This document shows positions 1-5,789 of a DNA stretch of 5,789 nucleotides, piece after piece. The stretch's first letter is position 1. Each line of letters begins with the position of its first letter. Source of the DNA: Gallionellaceae bacterium. Its GTDB lineage: Bacteria > Pseudomonadota > Gammaproteobacteria > Burkholderiales > Gallionellaceae. The DNA lies in assembly GCA_947445045.1 (NCBI GenBank), contig CANFCA010000083.1:1-5789 (forward strand), given 5' to 3'. A program made the position numbers and the translations under genes. The notes beneath the pieces were generated by a model, which worked only from the letters and a program-made list of their open reading frames with translations, did no database searches and was not told the DNA's origin.

Positions 1-235
1 AGTTCTATTCATATTCCTACCGGTTAGGTTTATGCCTTCCTACGTTTAGGGAGGCCGTATTCCATCATGAAAGTTCCGTAAACCCTACGTCAAAATCAGT
101 GCGATTCCAATGTTTTGTTAAGGTTCTGCAAGTAATAATTCGTCCGTCGGAATTGATGAAAAATCATTGCGATAAGAACAGCTAAGCAGCACACAGTTCA
201 TTGTGATTAATCGGCACTACCTTAAGGGGGGCAAT
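1..235 (+). other. Upstream regulatory region of flhDC, no gene
   Basis: No credible reading frame is seen in this stretch on either strand. It is the likely promoter and leader of the flhDC unit. It holds two adjacent palindromes at 11-33 and 34-55, and further TTCC-type words at 60 and 105. A -10-like AATAAT lies at 134-139 (5 of 6 matches to TATAAT), but there is no good -35 at 16-18 nt upstream (TGTTTT at 111-116). That pattern would suit an activator-dependent promoter, but this is inference and the start site is unknown. A second -10-like word, GATAAG at 171-176 with a TG extension at 168-169, is an alternative. The gene further upstream lies outside the window. Confidence 0.6.
11..55. 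promoter_or_regulatory. Two abutting palindromes, candidate tandem operator upstream of flhD
   Basis: Palindrome 1 (11-33) has arms ATATTCCTA and TAGGTTTAT around a 5-nt centre, with 7 of 9 positions complementary. Palindrome 2 (34-55) has arms GCCTTCCTA and TAGGGAGGC around CGTT, with 8 of 9 complementary and one G-T wobble. They lie end to end, and their centres are about 22.5 bp apart. Both contain TTCCTAC on the left and a TTAGG-type word on the right. Abutting inverted repeats at two helical turns are typical of dimeric regulators binding side by side. The TTCCTA half-site resembles those used by NarL/FixJ-family response regulators such as BvgA and RcsB. The identity of the regulator is inference. 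Confidence 0.45.
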
Positions 236-238
236 ATG
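224..238 (+). promoter_or_regulatory. Ribosome binding site that sets the flhD start
   Basis: A strong purine run, AAGGGGGG at 224-231, sits 4 nt before the ATG at 236. It supports that ATG over the in-frame GTG at 203, which would add 11 residues absent from the E. coli protein and has no comparable ribosome binding site. A further in-frame ATG at 245 is less likely because the residues before it match the start of E. coli FlhD. Confidence 0.8.
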
Positions 239-553
239 AATACCATGGAATTGCAAGAGGGTATCCGCGATATCAATCTAACCTATCTCATGCTGGCTCA
301 GCAAATGATTAAAGCAGATAAGGCTGCCGCTATTTTCCGTTTGGGTCTGGGGCAGGACTTGGTTGATGTGCTCGCTAAACTTACTCCCCCTCAGATAATT
401 AAAATGGCGGCATCGAACATGATGTTGTGTCGCTTCCGTTTTGACGAAAAGCTGCTATTAAATTTGGTAAGTGACTACAGTAAAGATCGCATGAAATCTC
501 AAGCGCATGCGGCAATCCTAATGTCGGCACAACCTGTTGAAGAGCTGGCTTAA
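236..553 (+). CDS. flhD: Flagellar master transcriptional activator subunit FlhD
   Basis: FlhD pairs with FlhC as the D4C2 complex, which binds upstream of class II flagellar promoters and recruits RNA polymerase with sigma-70. The predicted protein has 105 residues, against 116 in E. coli. Recognition rests on the N-terminal block DINLTYLMLAQQM (residues 12-24), the segment KAAAIFRLG (29-37), and the block MLCRFRFD (63-70). Cys65 falls at the same position as the E. coli Cys65 that forms the intersubunit disulfide of the FlhD dimer. The C-terminus is shorter than in E. coli and ends in PVEELA. The start chosen is the ATG behind the strong ribosome binding site. The gene is followed after 5 nt by flhC, so the two are surely co-transcribed. 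Regulation is probably through the palindromic upstream region. Confidence 0.95.
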   Translation: MNTMELQEGIRDINLTYLMLAQQMIKADKAAAIFRLGLGQDLVDVLAKLTPPQIIKMAASNMMLCRFRFDEKLLLNLVSDYSKDRMKSQAHAAILMSAQPVEELA

Positions 554-558
554 TCAAT

Positions 559-1113
559 ATGGTTTGCAAAACTGTGTTGGGGGAAGCGCAGCAGGTCAAG
601 ATTGCAATTGATCTGATTGAAATGGGGGCTCGCTTGCAGTTGCTGCAAGAAGAAACATCTTTGAGTCGAGAGCGCTTGTTAAGGCTCTATAAAGAAATTA
701 AAAAAGAATCGCCATCTAAGGGAATGTTGCCCTATTCAACCGATTGGTTCATGAGTTGGCAGCCTAATATTCACTCTTCTTTGTTTATGGATATCCACCA
801 ATTTTTGGTAAAGCATGCGGGCGTGGAAGGCGTGCAAGCGTTGATTTCCGCCTACCGCTTATATCTTGATCAAATTCAAGGGATAGAGGGCGGCGAGGTG
901 GTGCTGAGTATTACGCGAGCATGGTACATGCTGCGATTTTTTCAGGCAGGTATGCTGCAGCTTGTTCCCTGTAAAGAATGCGGCGGTTTGTTTGTGACGC
1001 ATGCGGGTGATTTGCACGCGAACTATGCGTGCGCAATTTGTCATGCTCCTGCGCGAGCGGGTAAAACACATGCTGCAAAGCGGGCAACGATAGCAGCAGC
1101 ACAAGCGGCTTGA
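559..1113 (+). CDS. flhC: Flagellar master transcriptional activator subunit FlhC
   Basis: FlhC is the zinc-containing partner of FlhD and supplies much of the DNA contact of the complex. The protein has 184 residues, against 192 in E. coli. Visible hallmarks are the N-terminal block IDLIEMGARLQLL (18-30), SLSRERLLRLYKEIK (34-48), and the near-invariant block KGMLPYSTDWFMSWQ (54-68). TRAWYMLRFF (119-128) follows. The zinc site is complete: Cys138 and Cys141 in CKEC, then Cys158 and Cys161 in CAIC, matching the four-cysteine cluster of the E. coli protein. The tail is Ala-rich. The ATG lies 5 nt past the flhD stop and has only a weak, distant Shine-Dalgarno-like word (GAAGAG, about 14 nt away), so translation probably depends on coupling to flhD. 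That would help keep the two subunits balanced. Confidence 0.96.
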   Translation: MVCKTVLGEAQQVKIAIDLIEMGARLQLLQEETSLSRERLLRLYKEIKKESPSKGMLPYSTDWFMSWQPNIHSSLFMDIHQFLVKHAGVEGVQALISAYRLYLDQIQGIEGGEVVLSITRAWYMLRFFQAGMLQLVPCKECGGLFVTHAGDLHANYACAICHAPARAGKTHAAKRATIAAAQAA

Positions 1114-1117
1114 AGTC

Positions 1118-1133
1118 AGGACAAGGAGCAGGA
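1118..1133 (+). repeat. Three AGGA words at 6-nt spacing between flhC and motA
   Basis: AGGA occurs at 1118-1121, 1124-1127 and 1130-1133, just after the flhC stop and about 40-55 nt before the motA start. The motA ribosome binding site adds a fourth GGA-type word at 1163-1168. In mRNA, clustered GGA motifs, one at the ribosome binding site, are the kind of target bound by CsrA/RsmA. The match is to a very short word, so this is suggestive only. None of the three words has a start codon at normal spacing. Confidence 0.3.
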
Positions 1134-1173
1134 TTTTTCAGGCAACCTTTAGTGAGATGAACGGGGAGCGGCA

Positions 1174-2028
1174 ATGTTAGTAATCATAGGCTATGTAGTG
1201 GTAATGGCTTCGATATTCGGCGGGTATGCGCTAGCCGGCGGTCATCTCGGCGGGCTGTTCCAGCCCCTTGAGTTGCTGATGATAGGTGGCGGTGCAGGTG
1301 GCGCGTTCTTTGTCGGCAACAACGGCAAAGCAATCAAGGCGACACTCAAAGCCTTTCCCACGATATTCAAAGGATCAAAATACAACAAAGAAAGTTACAT
1401 GGAGCTGATGGCGCTGCTCTATGAACTGTTGGGTAAGGTGCGTAAAGAAGGATTGATGTCCATCGAAGGCGATGTGGAAAATCCAGGTGAAAGCCCGATC
1501 TTTACCAAGTATCCCAAGATCGTGGCTGACCACCACGTAGTCGAGTTTCTGACAGACTATTTGCGCATCATGGTGAGCGGAAATTTAAATGCAATGGAAA
1601 TTGAAAATCTCATGGATGTGGAAATTGAGACACATCACCACGAAGCCATGGTTCCTTCGCATTGCATTGCCAAGCTGGGTGATGGTATGCCGGCATTTGG
1701 TATCGTGGCAGCAGTGATGGGCGTGGTACATACCATGGAATCTGTGGGTATGCCGCCAGCAGAGTTGGGTATCTTGATTGCCCATGCATTGGTGGGAACT
1801 TTCCTGGGGATATTGCTGGCTTACGGATTCGTTGGCCCGCTGGCATCCCTGCTCGAACAAAAAGCCGAAGAAAGTAGCAAGATGTTCCAGACCATCAAAG
1901 TGGCACTGTTGGCGAATCTTAACGGGTATGCGCCTGCGATGGCGGTGGAGTTTGGGCGCAAGGCATTGAACTCCACGGAACGTCCTGGTTTCGCTGAACT
2001 AGAAGAACATGTTAAACAAAAACGCTAA
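1174..2028 (+). CDS. motA: Flagellar motor stator protein MotA
   Basis: MotA is the membrane subunit of the proton-driven stator. With MotB it forms the ion channel and presses on FliG of the rotor. The 284-residue protein (E. coli 295) aligns without large gaps. Four membrane segments are visible, near residues 2-21, 33-50, 170-191 and 200-222, with the large cytoplasmic loop between the second and third. Functional residues sit at E. coli numbering: Arg90 and Glu98 of the loop, which contact FliG, and Pro173 and Pro222, which matter for channel conformation. Family blocks include VGNNGKAIK (47-55), PAFGIVAAVMGVVH (173-186) and VGTFLGILLAYGF (207-219). The GGGGAG ribosome binding site at 1163-1168 lies 5 nt before the ATG. 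I found no convincing sigma-28 promoter in the 60 nt upstream, so read-through from flhDC is likely. The conserved residues point to proton rather than sodium coupling, though that is family-level inference. Confidence 0.97.
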   Translation: MLVIIGYVVVMASIFGGYALAGGHLGGLFQPLELLMIGGGAGGAFFVGNNGKAIKATLKAFPTIFKGSKYNKESYMELMALLYELLGKVRKEGLMSIEGDVENPGESPIFTKYPKIVADHHVVEFLTDYLRIMVSGNLNAMEIENLMDVEIETHHHEAMVPSHCIAKLGDGMPAFGIVAAVMGVVHTMESVGMPPAELGILIAHALVGTFLGILLAYGFVGPLASLLEQKAEESSKMFQTIKVALLANLNGYAPAMAVEFGRKALNSTERPGFAELEEHVKQKR

Positions 2029-2091
2029 TCTGAAAATGCAAATCAAGATGCTGCTAAATGTAGGAATGAATTTAACTACTGATTTCTGATC

Positions 2092-3093
2092 ATGGCTGAA
2101 GATAAGAACAAGCGACCTATTGTCATCAAGCGCATCAAGAAGGTGGCGGCGGGTCATCATGGAGGCGCATGGAAGATCGCTTACGCCGACTTTGTTACGG
2201 CGATGATGGCGTTCTTTTTGTTGATGTGGCTATTGGGCTCAACCTCAAAAGGTGACTTGAAGGGGATAGCCGAGTATTTCAAAACCCCGCTCTATGTCGC
2301 ATTGTCCGGCGGAACGGGGAGTGGTGATAGCTCCAGCATTATTAAAGGGGGCGGACAAGATTTGACGCGCAGTGAAGGGCAGGTCAAGCAAGGCGAATTG
2401 CCACCGGAAAAGAAAACCATCAATCTCAAGGCTGCGCAGCAAGAATTTTTACGACTAGAGAAAATTAAAGAAATTGATAAGCTGAAAGAACTAAAACAAA
2501 AAATTGAGACAGCTATAGACAGCAATTTAAAGCTGCAAAAATTTAAGAATCAGATACTGCTAGACCTGACCACAGAAGGACTGCGCATCCAGATAGTTGA
2601 TGAGCAAAATCGGCCGATGTTCCAAAGCGGTAGCGCACGACTTGAACCCTACACGCGCGAAATCTTGCAAGAAATTGGCAAAATGCTCAATGAGGTCAAC
2701 AATAAAGTGAGCTTGTCCGGCCATACGGATTCGGCAGTTTTCCCCGGCGGGAGTAAGGGTTACAGCAATTGGGAGTTGTCAGCGGATAGAGCCAATGCAT
2801 CACGTCGCGAGTTAATTGTCGGCGGCATGTCAGAAGACAAAATTGTGCGTGTGGTGGGTTTGTCATCGGCCGTGCTGTTCAATAAAGAAGACCCGCTCAG
2901 CCCGGTCAATCGCCGGATTAGTCTAATCGTTATGAATAAAAAAGCTGAAGAAGCGGCGCAACATGATGGTGGAATAGTTAAGTTGGATGCCAATGCTGAT
3001 GAAACAGATGTGGCGGATGCTATAAAAAATGATATACAAGCCCTGCCTCAAGCTGCACCTGTTATTCCGCCACCAACGGCTGTCGCTCATTAG
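2092..3093 (+). CDS. motB: Flagellar motor stator protein MotB
   Basis: MotB anchors the stator to peptidoglycan and carries the proton-binding aspartate of the channel. The 333-residue protein (E. coli 308) begins with a basic cytoplasmic tail (to about 27), then one membrane helix (about 28-49) containing Asp33 in YADFVTAMMAFFL, the counterpart of E. coli Asp32. A plug-like segment follows (about 51-70). A charged, Lys/Glu-rich stretch (about 112-155) looks helical. The OmpA-like peptidoglycan-binding domain spans about 160-282, with SLSGHTDS (207-214), NWELSADRA (226-234) and PVNRRISLIV (271-280). The last 50 residues are a low-complexity tail ending Pro/Ala-rich. The gene is 63 nt after motA, whereas the E. 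coli pair overlaps. No good ribosome binding site is seen next to the ATG; the nearest purine word (TAGGA, 2061-2065) is 26 nt away. Confidence 0.96.
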   Translation: MAEDKNKRPIVIKRIKKVAAGHHGGAWKIAYADFVTAMMAFFLLMWLLGSTSKGDLKGIAEYFKTPLYVALSGGTGSGDSSSIIKGGGQDLTRSEGQVKQGELPPEKKTINLKAAQQEFLRLEKIKEIDKLKELKQKIETAIDSNLKLQKFKNQILLDLTTEGLRIQIVDEQNRPMFQSGSARLEPYTREILQEIGKMLNEVNNKVSLSGHTDSAVFPGGSKGYSNWELSADRANASRRELIVGGMSEDKIVRVVGLSSAVLFNKEDPLSPVNRRISLIVMNKKAEEAAQHDGGIVKLDANADETDVADAIKNDIQALPQAAPVIPPPTAVAH

Positions 3094-3186
3094 CTTGCAT
3101 CAAACTAGCTGAGATATTGGCGAGTAAGAATAGGTCGCATCGAGAAGCTTGAAATTGAACTCTCTCGTTGTCCCAATTTGCTTGCC

Positions 3187-3234
3187 ATTTTGTTTCGCAT
3201 TTTTGTGCCTACAAAAACACCAGCGCCACAAAAT
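3187..3234. repeat. Nested AT-rich inverted repeats between motB and the receptor genes
   Basis: The inner pair is TTTTTGT (3200-3206) and ACAAAAA (3211-3217), a perfect 7-bp match around a GCCT loop. The outer pair is ATTTTGT (3187-3193) and ACAAAAT (3228-3234), also perfect. The two are nearly concentric, with centres at 3208.5 and 3210.5. The stems contain only one GC pair each, and no T-run follows on the plus strand, so this is a poor intrinsic terminator for motB. It could be a regulator site or an mRNA structure. It lies about 40 nt upstream of the FliA promoter. Confidence 0.4.
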
Positions 3235-3274
3235 CAATCACACGATTTAAGCAGTATTTATCTCGCTGTTCTCC

Positions 3275-3301
3275 TAAAGAATTCTCAATTCGTGCCGTTA
3301 A
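3275..3301 (+). promoter_or_regulatory. FliA (sigma-28) promoter for the chemoreceptor genes
   Basis: The -35 element is TAAAGAAT at 3275-3282, followed by an 11-nt spacer and the -10 element GCCGTTAA at 3294-3301. The enterobacterial consensus is TAAAGTTT, 11 nt, GCCGATAA. The -10 therefore matches at 7 of 8 positions, the TAAA core is intact, and the spacing is exact. Transcription would start near 3308-3310, leaving a leader of about 50 nt before the receptor ATG at 3359. This places the receptors among late flagellar genes, expressed after the hook-basal body is built and FlgM is exported, and separates them from the flhDC-motAB unit. Confidence 0.85.
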
Positions 3302-3358
3302 CATAGCTTGTGAACGTATATGTCTGCAGGCAGCAAAAAATAGCCCTCTGGAGAAAAA

Positions 3359-4984
3359 ATGATTAGTTGGTGGGGCAGTCTTTCTTTGAGGAATAAATTA
3401 CAGTTGCCAATACAGTTGGTATTGGTTGTAGCGCTGACCTTCGTGCAGCGTGAGGCGATGAATAAGTTTGAAGGTAATGTTATAGATGGCACCAAGCAGA
3501 AAGCCATTGTTTCTGCTGATGGACTGTTGAATGGTTTGAATTTGATGATGGTGGGCGGCATCATCAGTGATAGCGACTTGCGTGCGTTAGCGGTCAAGAA
3601 AATGGCGGCATCGGATCGGGTGTTGGAGTTGCGTGTGATTCGCGCCAAGCAAGTACAAGATCAATTCGGTCCAGGCCTGCCGTCTGAGCAAGCGGTTGAC
3701 GAGATGGATCGTGCAGCAATCAATACGAAACAAATCCAAAGTTCGTTGATGCAGCAAGATGGCAAAGAAGCGTTGCGAGTCGTCGTTCCATTCATCGTCA
3801 GTTCGAATTTTCGTGGAACCAATTGTCTTCAATGCCACACCGTGTCAGAAGGTTCAGTCAATGGTGCGGGCAGTGTCACCATGGATATTTCTCCTGAATA
3901 TGCCATGTTAAAAAAGGCCAACTACTTGATGTGGGGTGTTCAACTTGCCTTGCAAATTGGATTGTATTTTGGCATAGGTTGGTTGATTAGTTTTGTCACA
4001 AGTCCGACTCGTGAACTGCAGCTTGCAATGCAGGCCATGCAGTCGAGTGGCGATTTGTCCAAGCGGGTGGTGGTGCGCAGTCGAGATGAAATCGGCAGTA
4101 CGGCTCAAGCCTTCAATGATCTCGCACAAAGTTTTCAGGTAATCGTAAGTAATGTGGAAGGACATGCCGTTCAAGTTGCGGCTGCGGCACATACGCTGGC
4201 TAAAGACACGGATGACATGTCTCAACGCGCATTGCAACAAAGTGAGGCTGCGAATGCCACCGCAGCGGTGATAGAGCAAGTGAGTGTTGGAATTGCTCAA
4301 GTTGCCGAAAGTGCGAGTAACGTCGCTCGTTTGTCAAACGAGAGCATGGAACATGCAAATCGAGGTCAGCAGAATCTCCAAGAAACGGTTCAAGAGTTGC
4401 AAAGTGTTGAGCGCACCGTCACTGACACTTCAACGGCGGTCACAGAGTTTATTAGAAGTACGCAAAACATCACCAGCATGACACAGCAAGTACGCGACAT
4501 TGCCGACCAGACCAATCTACTGGCATTGAACGCTGCTATCGAAGCGGCTCGTGCTGGTGAGCAGGGTCGTGGGTTTGCTGTGGTGGCAGACGAAGTGCGC
4601 AAGTTGGCAGAAAAATCTTCTCAGGCTGCAACACAAATTGATGAAGTGACGAAATCACTGGGGACGCAATCCGAGCTAGTTGAAAAAACCGTGCAGCGCG
4701 GATTAAGTGCGCTGCATAGTAGTCAAGCACACATACAGCAGGTCAATGATTTGTTGATGGAGGCTAATGATTCGGTAGGCGGTGTGAATCGTGGCATCGC
4801 AGAAATCACCTTTTCGATCAATTTGCAGCGCGATGCCAGTCAGCAAATTGCGAGCAATGTGGAGCGGATTGCAGCCATGGCGAGCGATAGCAACATCGCC
4901 ATTAAGCGTACTGCAGAGGCAGTTAAGAGCATGGATAAGTTATCTGAAAATCTAAGCAAGACGGTTGGAAAATTCAAGATTTAA
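3359..4984 (+). CDS. Methyl-accepting chemotaxis protein with periplasmic c-type haem motif
   Basis: This is a transmembrane chemoreceptor that passes a periplasmic signal to CheA/CheW. The 541-residue protein has a first membrane helix near 14-29, a periplasmic sensor region (about 30-188), a second helix (about 189-214), a HAMP linker (about 211-264) and a long signalling coiled coil. The conserved hairpin tip runs [21 protein letters not shown] (380-400) and on to EVRKLAEKS (412-420). The sensor region contains Cys156-Leu-Gln-Cys159-His160, a CXXCH haem c attachment motif, just before the second membrane helix. These are the only cysteines in the protein, and His160 is the only periplasmic histidine. 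The surrounding text ([36 protein letters not shown]) resembles a sensor domain I recall from other proteobacterial receptors and cyclases, perhaps DUF3365-like; I cannot confirm the family. There is no C-terminal NWETF-type tether for CheR/CheB. The ribosome binding site TGGAG (3349-3353) is 5 nt from the ATG. Ligand is unknown. Confidence 0.93.
   Translation: MISWWGSLSLRNKLQLPIQLVLVVALTFVQREAMNKFEGNVIDGTKQKAIVSADGLLNGLNLMMVGGIISDSDLRALAVKKMAASDRVLELRVIRAKQVQDQFGPGLPSEQAVDEMDRAAINTKQIQSSLMQQDGKEALRVVVPFIVSSNFRGTNCLQCHTVSEGSVNGAGSVTMDISPEYAMLKKANYLMWGVQLALQIGLYFGIGWLISFVTSPTRELQLAMQAMQSSGDLSKRVVVRSRDEIGSTAQAFNDLAQSFQVIVSNVEGHAVQVAAAAHTLAKDTDDMSQRALQQSEAANATAAVIEQVSVGIAQVAESASNVARLSNESMEHANRGQQNLQETVQELQSVERTVTDTSTAVTEFIRSTQNITSMTQQVRDIADQTNLLALNAAIEAARAGEQGRGFAVVADEVRKLAEKSSQAATQIDEVTKSLGTQSELVEKTVQRGLSALHSSQAHIQQVNDLLMEANDSVGGVNRGIAEITFSINLQRDASQQIASNVERIAAMASDSNIAIKRTAEAVKSMDKLSENLSKTVGKFKI
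3824..3838 (+). other. CXXCH haem c binding motif in the receptor sensor domain
   Basis: Codons TGT CTT CAA TGC CAC encode Cys-Leu-Gln-Cys-His at residues 156-160 of the receptor. The motif lies on the periplasmic side between the two membrane helices, where the cytochrome c maturation system could attach haem. No other His exists in the sensor region, so a second axial ligand would have to be Met or another residue (Met63 and Met64 are candidates among several), or the iron could be five-coordinate and open to a gas ligand. Attachment of haem is inferred, not shown. Confidence 0.75.
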
Positions 4985-5010
4985 TGCCGGTTAAAGTGAG
5001 GGAGATATTG

Positions 5011-5789
5011 ATGTTAAGCGATATGAAAATTGGTACACGACTCGTCATCGTGTTGTCTACTTTAATGATTTCCATGTTGGTGATTGGTGGCTTGGGATTG
5101 TATAACGCGAGTCGCGGAAATCAGTCTTTGCACATTTTGTACACCGACAGAATGTTGGCAGGGATAAGTCTGGGTTTGATTGATCAAAATATGTTGTACA
5201 ACCGGCTTTCAATTGCAAATGCGGTGATACACCCTGAGCAGATGAAAGCAAATGCTGAAGATGTAAAAGCGACCAAAGATTTGATTGATAAAGAATGGGC
5301 GGAATACATGGCAAAGAACATGTATGAAGATGAGAAAAAGTTGGCAGCTGACTTTGTTGAGAGTCGTGCAAAGTTTGTTGAGCAATACATCAAGCCGGCT
5401 GTTACTGCAATGGAATCGGGTGAGTTACCTAAGCTGAGTGAATTGAACTCACATGGGAAATCAATGTATGTGGGAATTAAAAAGGATATTAATGAGTTGA
5501 TTCAGTTGCAGGAGCGTGAGGCGACCAAATTATTTGAGCAAAGCGACGCGGAGTTTGGAACCATTCGTATGGTTTCAATTGTGCTCATTGTCCTTGGTGG
5601 GTTGTTGGGCGTGGTTTTGGGCTTATCCATCATTCGAGGCATCAATACATCGGTAGGGGATTTGCGAAGTGCAATGGTCAAAATGTCCGCCAATGGTGAT
5701 TTAACTGCACGGGTGAAAGTGCACGGCAAGGATGAAATAGGTGAAGCGGCAACCGCTTTCAATGAATTGATTGAGGGATTTTCCGGCAT
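5011..5789 (+). CDS. Methyl-accepting chemotaxis protein, four-helix-bundle sensor type (3' end outside window)
   Basis: The frame stays open from the ATG at 5011 to the right edge, giving 259 residues of the N-terminal part. It starts MLSDMKIGTRL, a common opening of betaproteobacterial receptors, then a membrane helix near 11-31, a periplasmic mostly helical region (about 32-186) that fits the four-helix-bundle (4HB_MCP) type, a second membrane helix (about 187-208), and a HAMP linker with DLTARVKVHGKDEIGEAATAF (230-250). The signalling domain would follow outside the window, so the receptor assignment rests on the N-terminal architecture and its neighbour. The ribosome binding site GAGGGAG (4998-5004) is 6 nt from the ATG. 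The 26-nt gap after the preceding receptor, with no promoter in it, suggests co-transcription from the FliA promoter at 3275. No ligand can be assigned; unlike its neighbour it has no CXXCH motif. Confidence 0.88.
   Translation, partial: MLSDMKIGTRLVIVLSTLMISMLVIGGLGLYNASRGNQSLHILYTDRMLAGISLGLIDQNMLYNRLSIANAVIHPEQMKANAEDVKATKDLIDKEWAEYMAKNMYEDEKKLAADFVESRAKFVEQYIKPAVTAMESGELPKLSELNSHGKSMYVGIKKDINELIQLQEREATKLFEQSDAEFGTIRMVSIVLIVLGGLLGVVLGLSIIRGINTSVGDLRSAMVKMSANGDLTARVKVHGKDEIGEAATAFNELIEGFSG

Noticed and set aside
34..55. Intrinsic terminator of an upstream gene
   Set aside because: The 9-bp stem with a 4-nt loop is good, but no T-run follows on the plus strand and none is encoded on the other side. 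A palindromic operator explains it better, though a terminator cannot be excluded.
153..167. FNR-like box upstream of flhD
   Set aside because: TTGAT and ATCAT are present, but with a 5-nt spacer and one mismatch instead of the 4-nt spacer of a true FNR site.
201..216. CRP-like TGTGA word just upstream of flhD
   Set aside because: Only the left half-site is present; the position of the right half-site has no match to TCACA.
203..235. In-frame GTG start that would lengthen FlhD by 11 residues
   Set aside because: The added residues have no counterpart in E. coli FlhD, and the strong ribosome binding site at 224-231 lies inside this stretch and serves the ATG at 236.
2066..2089. Seven-codon frame before motB, and a similar one at 1157-1180 before motA
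   Set aside because: Both begin with ATG but lack a properly spaced ribosome binding site of their own, and frames this short arise often by chance.
3168..3362. 64-codon plus-strand frame between motB and the receptor
   Set aside because: It starts at a TTG without a ribosome binding site, has an odd composition with no recognisable domain, and runs through the FliA promoter and inverted repeats. Its stop overlapping the receptor ATG looks like coincidence.
3908..4300. 130-codon minus-strand frame opposite the receptor
   Set aside because: It is a shadow of a well-supported coding region, with no recognisable protein features. The same holds for the minus-strand frames at 3298-3648 and 5057-5371.
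4992..5018. Second sigma-28 promoter between the two receptors
   Set aside because: TAAAGTGA resembles the -35 element, but at the correct spacing the -10 position reads ATGTTAAG, which matches only 1 of 8 bases and overlaps the start codon.

Overview
The window is a flagellar motility and chemotaxis locus, all on the plus strand, from a betaproteobacterium. FlhC, MotA and the order flhD-flhC-motA-motB look like Burkholderiales or a neighbouring order. The base composition is moderate and not GC-rich, which would suit a lower-GC lineage, but I cannot name a genus from sequence alone. E. coli shares the flhDC-motAB order. There cheA and cheW follow motB; here two chemoreceptor genes do, and no che kinase gene is visible.

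Layout: bases 1-235 are an upstream regulatory region without a gene. It holds two abutting palindromes, with further half-site-like words spaced about 22-23 bp apart. Then come flhD (236-553), flhC (559-1113, 5 nt after flhD), a 60-nt gap with three evenly spaced AGGA words, motA (1174-2028), a 63-nt gap, and motB (2092-3093). A 265-nt intergenic region (3094-3358) carries nested inverted repeats and a near-consensus FliA (sigma-28) promoter. It is followed by a complete chemoreceptor gene (3359-4984) and, 26 nt later, a second chemoreceptor gene (from 5011) cut by the right edge of the window.

How it fits together: FlhD and FlhC form the master activator that turns on flagellar class II genes, normally including fliA. 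FliA then drives late genes, here apparently the receptor pair through the promoter at 3275-3301. MotA and MotB are the proton-driven stator; with no convincing sigma-28 promoter before motA, they may be transcribed with flhDC. The two receptors feed signals to the CheA/CheW array. The first has a CXXCH c-type haem-binding motif in its periplasmic domain, suggesting redox or gas sensing, while the second has a four-helix-bundle type sensor region.

The known parts are conventional. The points most worth following up are the haem-motif chemoreceptor, the phased palindromes upstream of flhD, and the FliA promoter separating the receptor unit from the flhDC-motAB unit. I saw no mobile element, CRISPR array, RNA gene or defence system.
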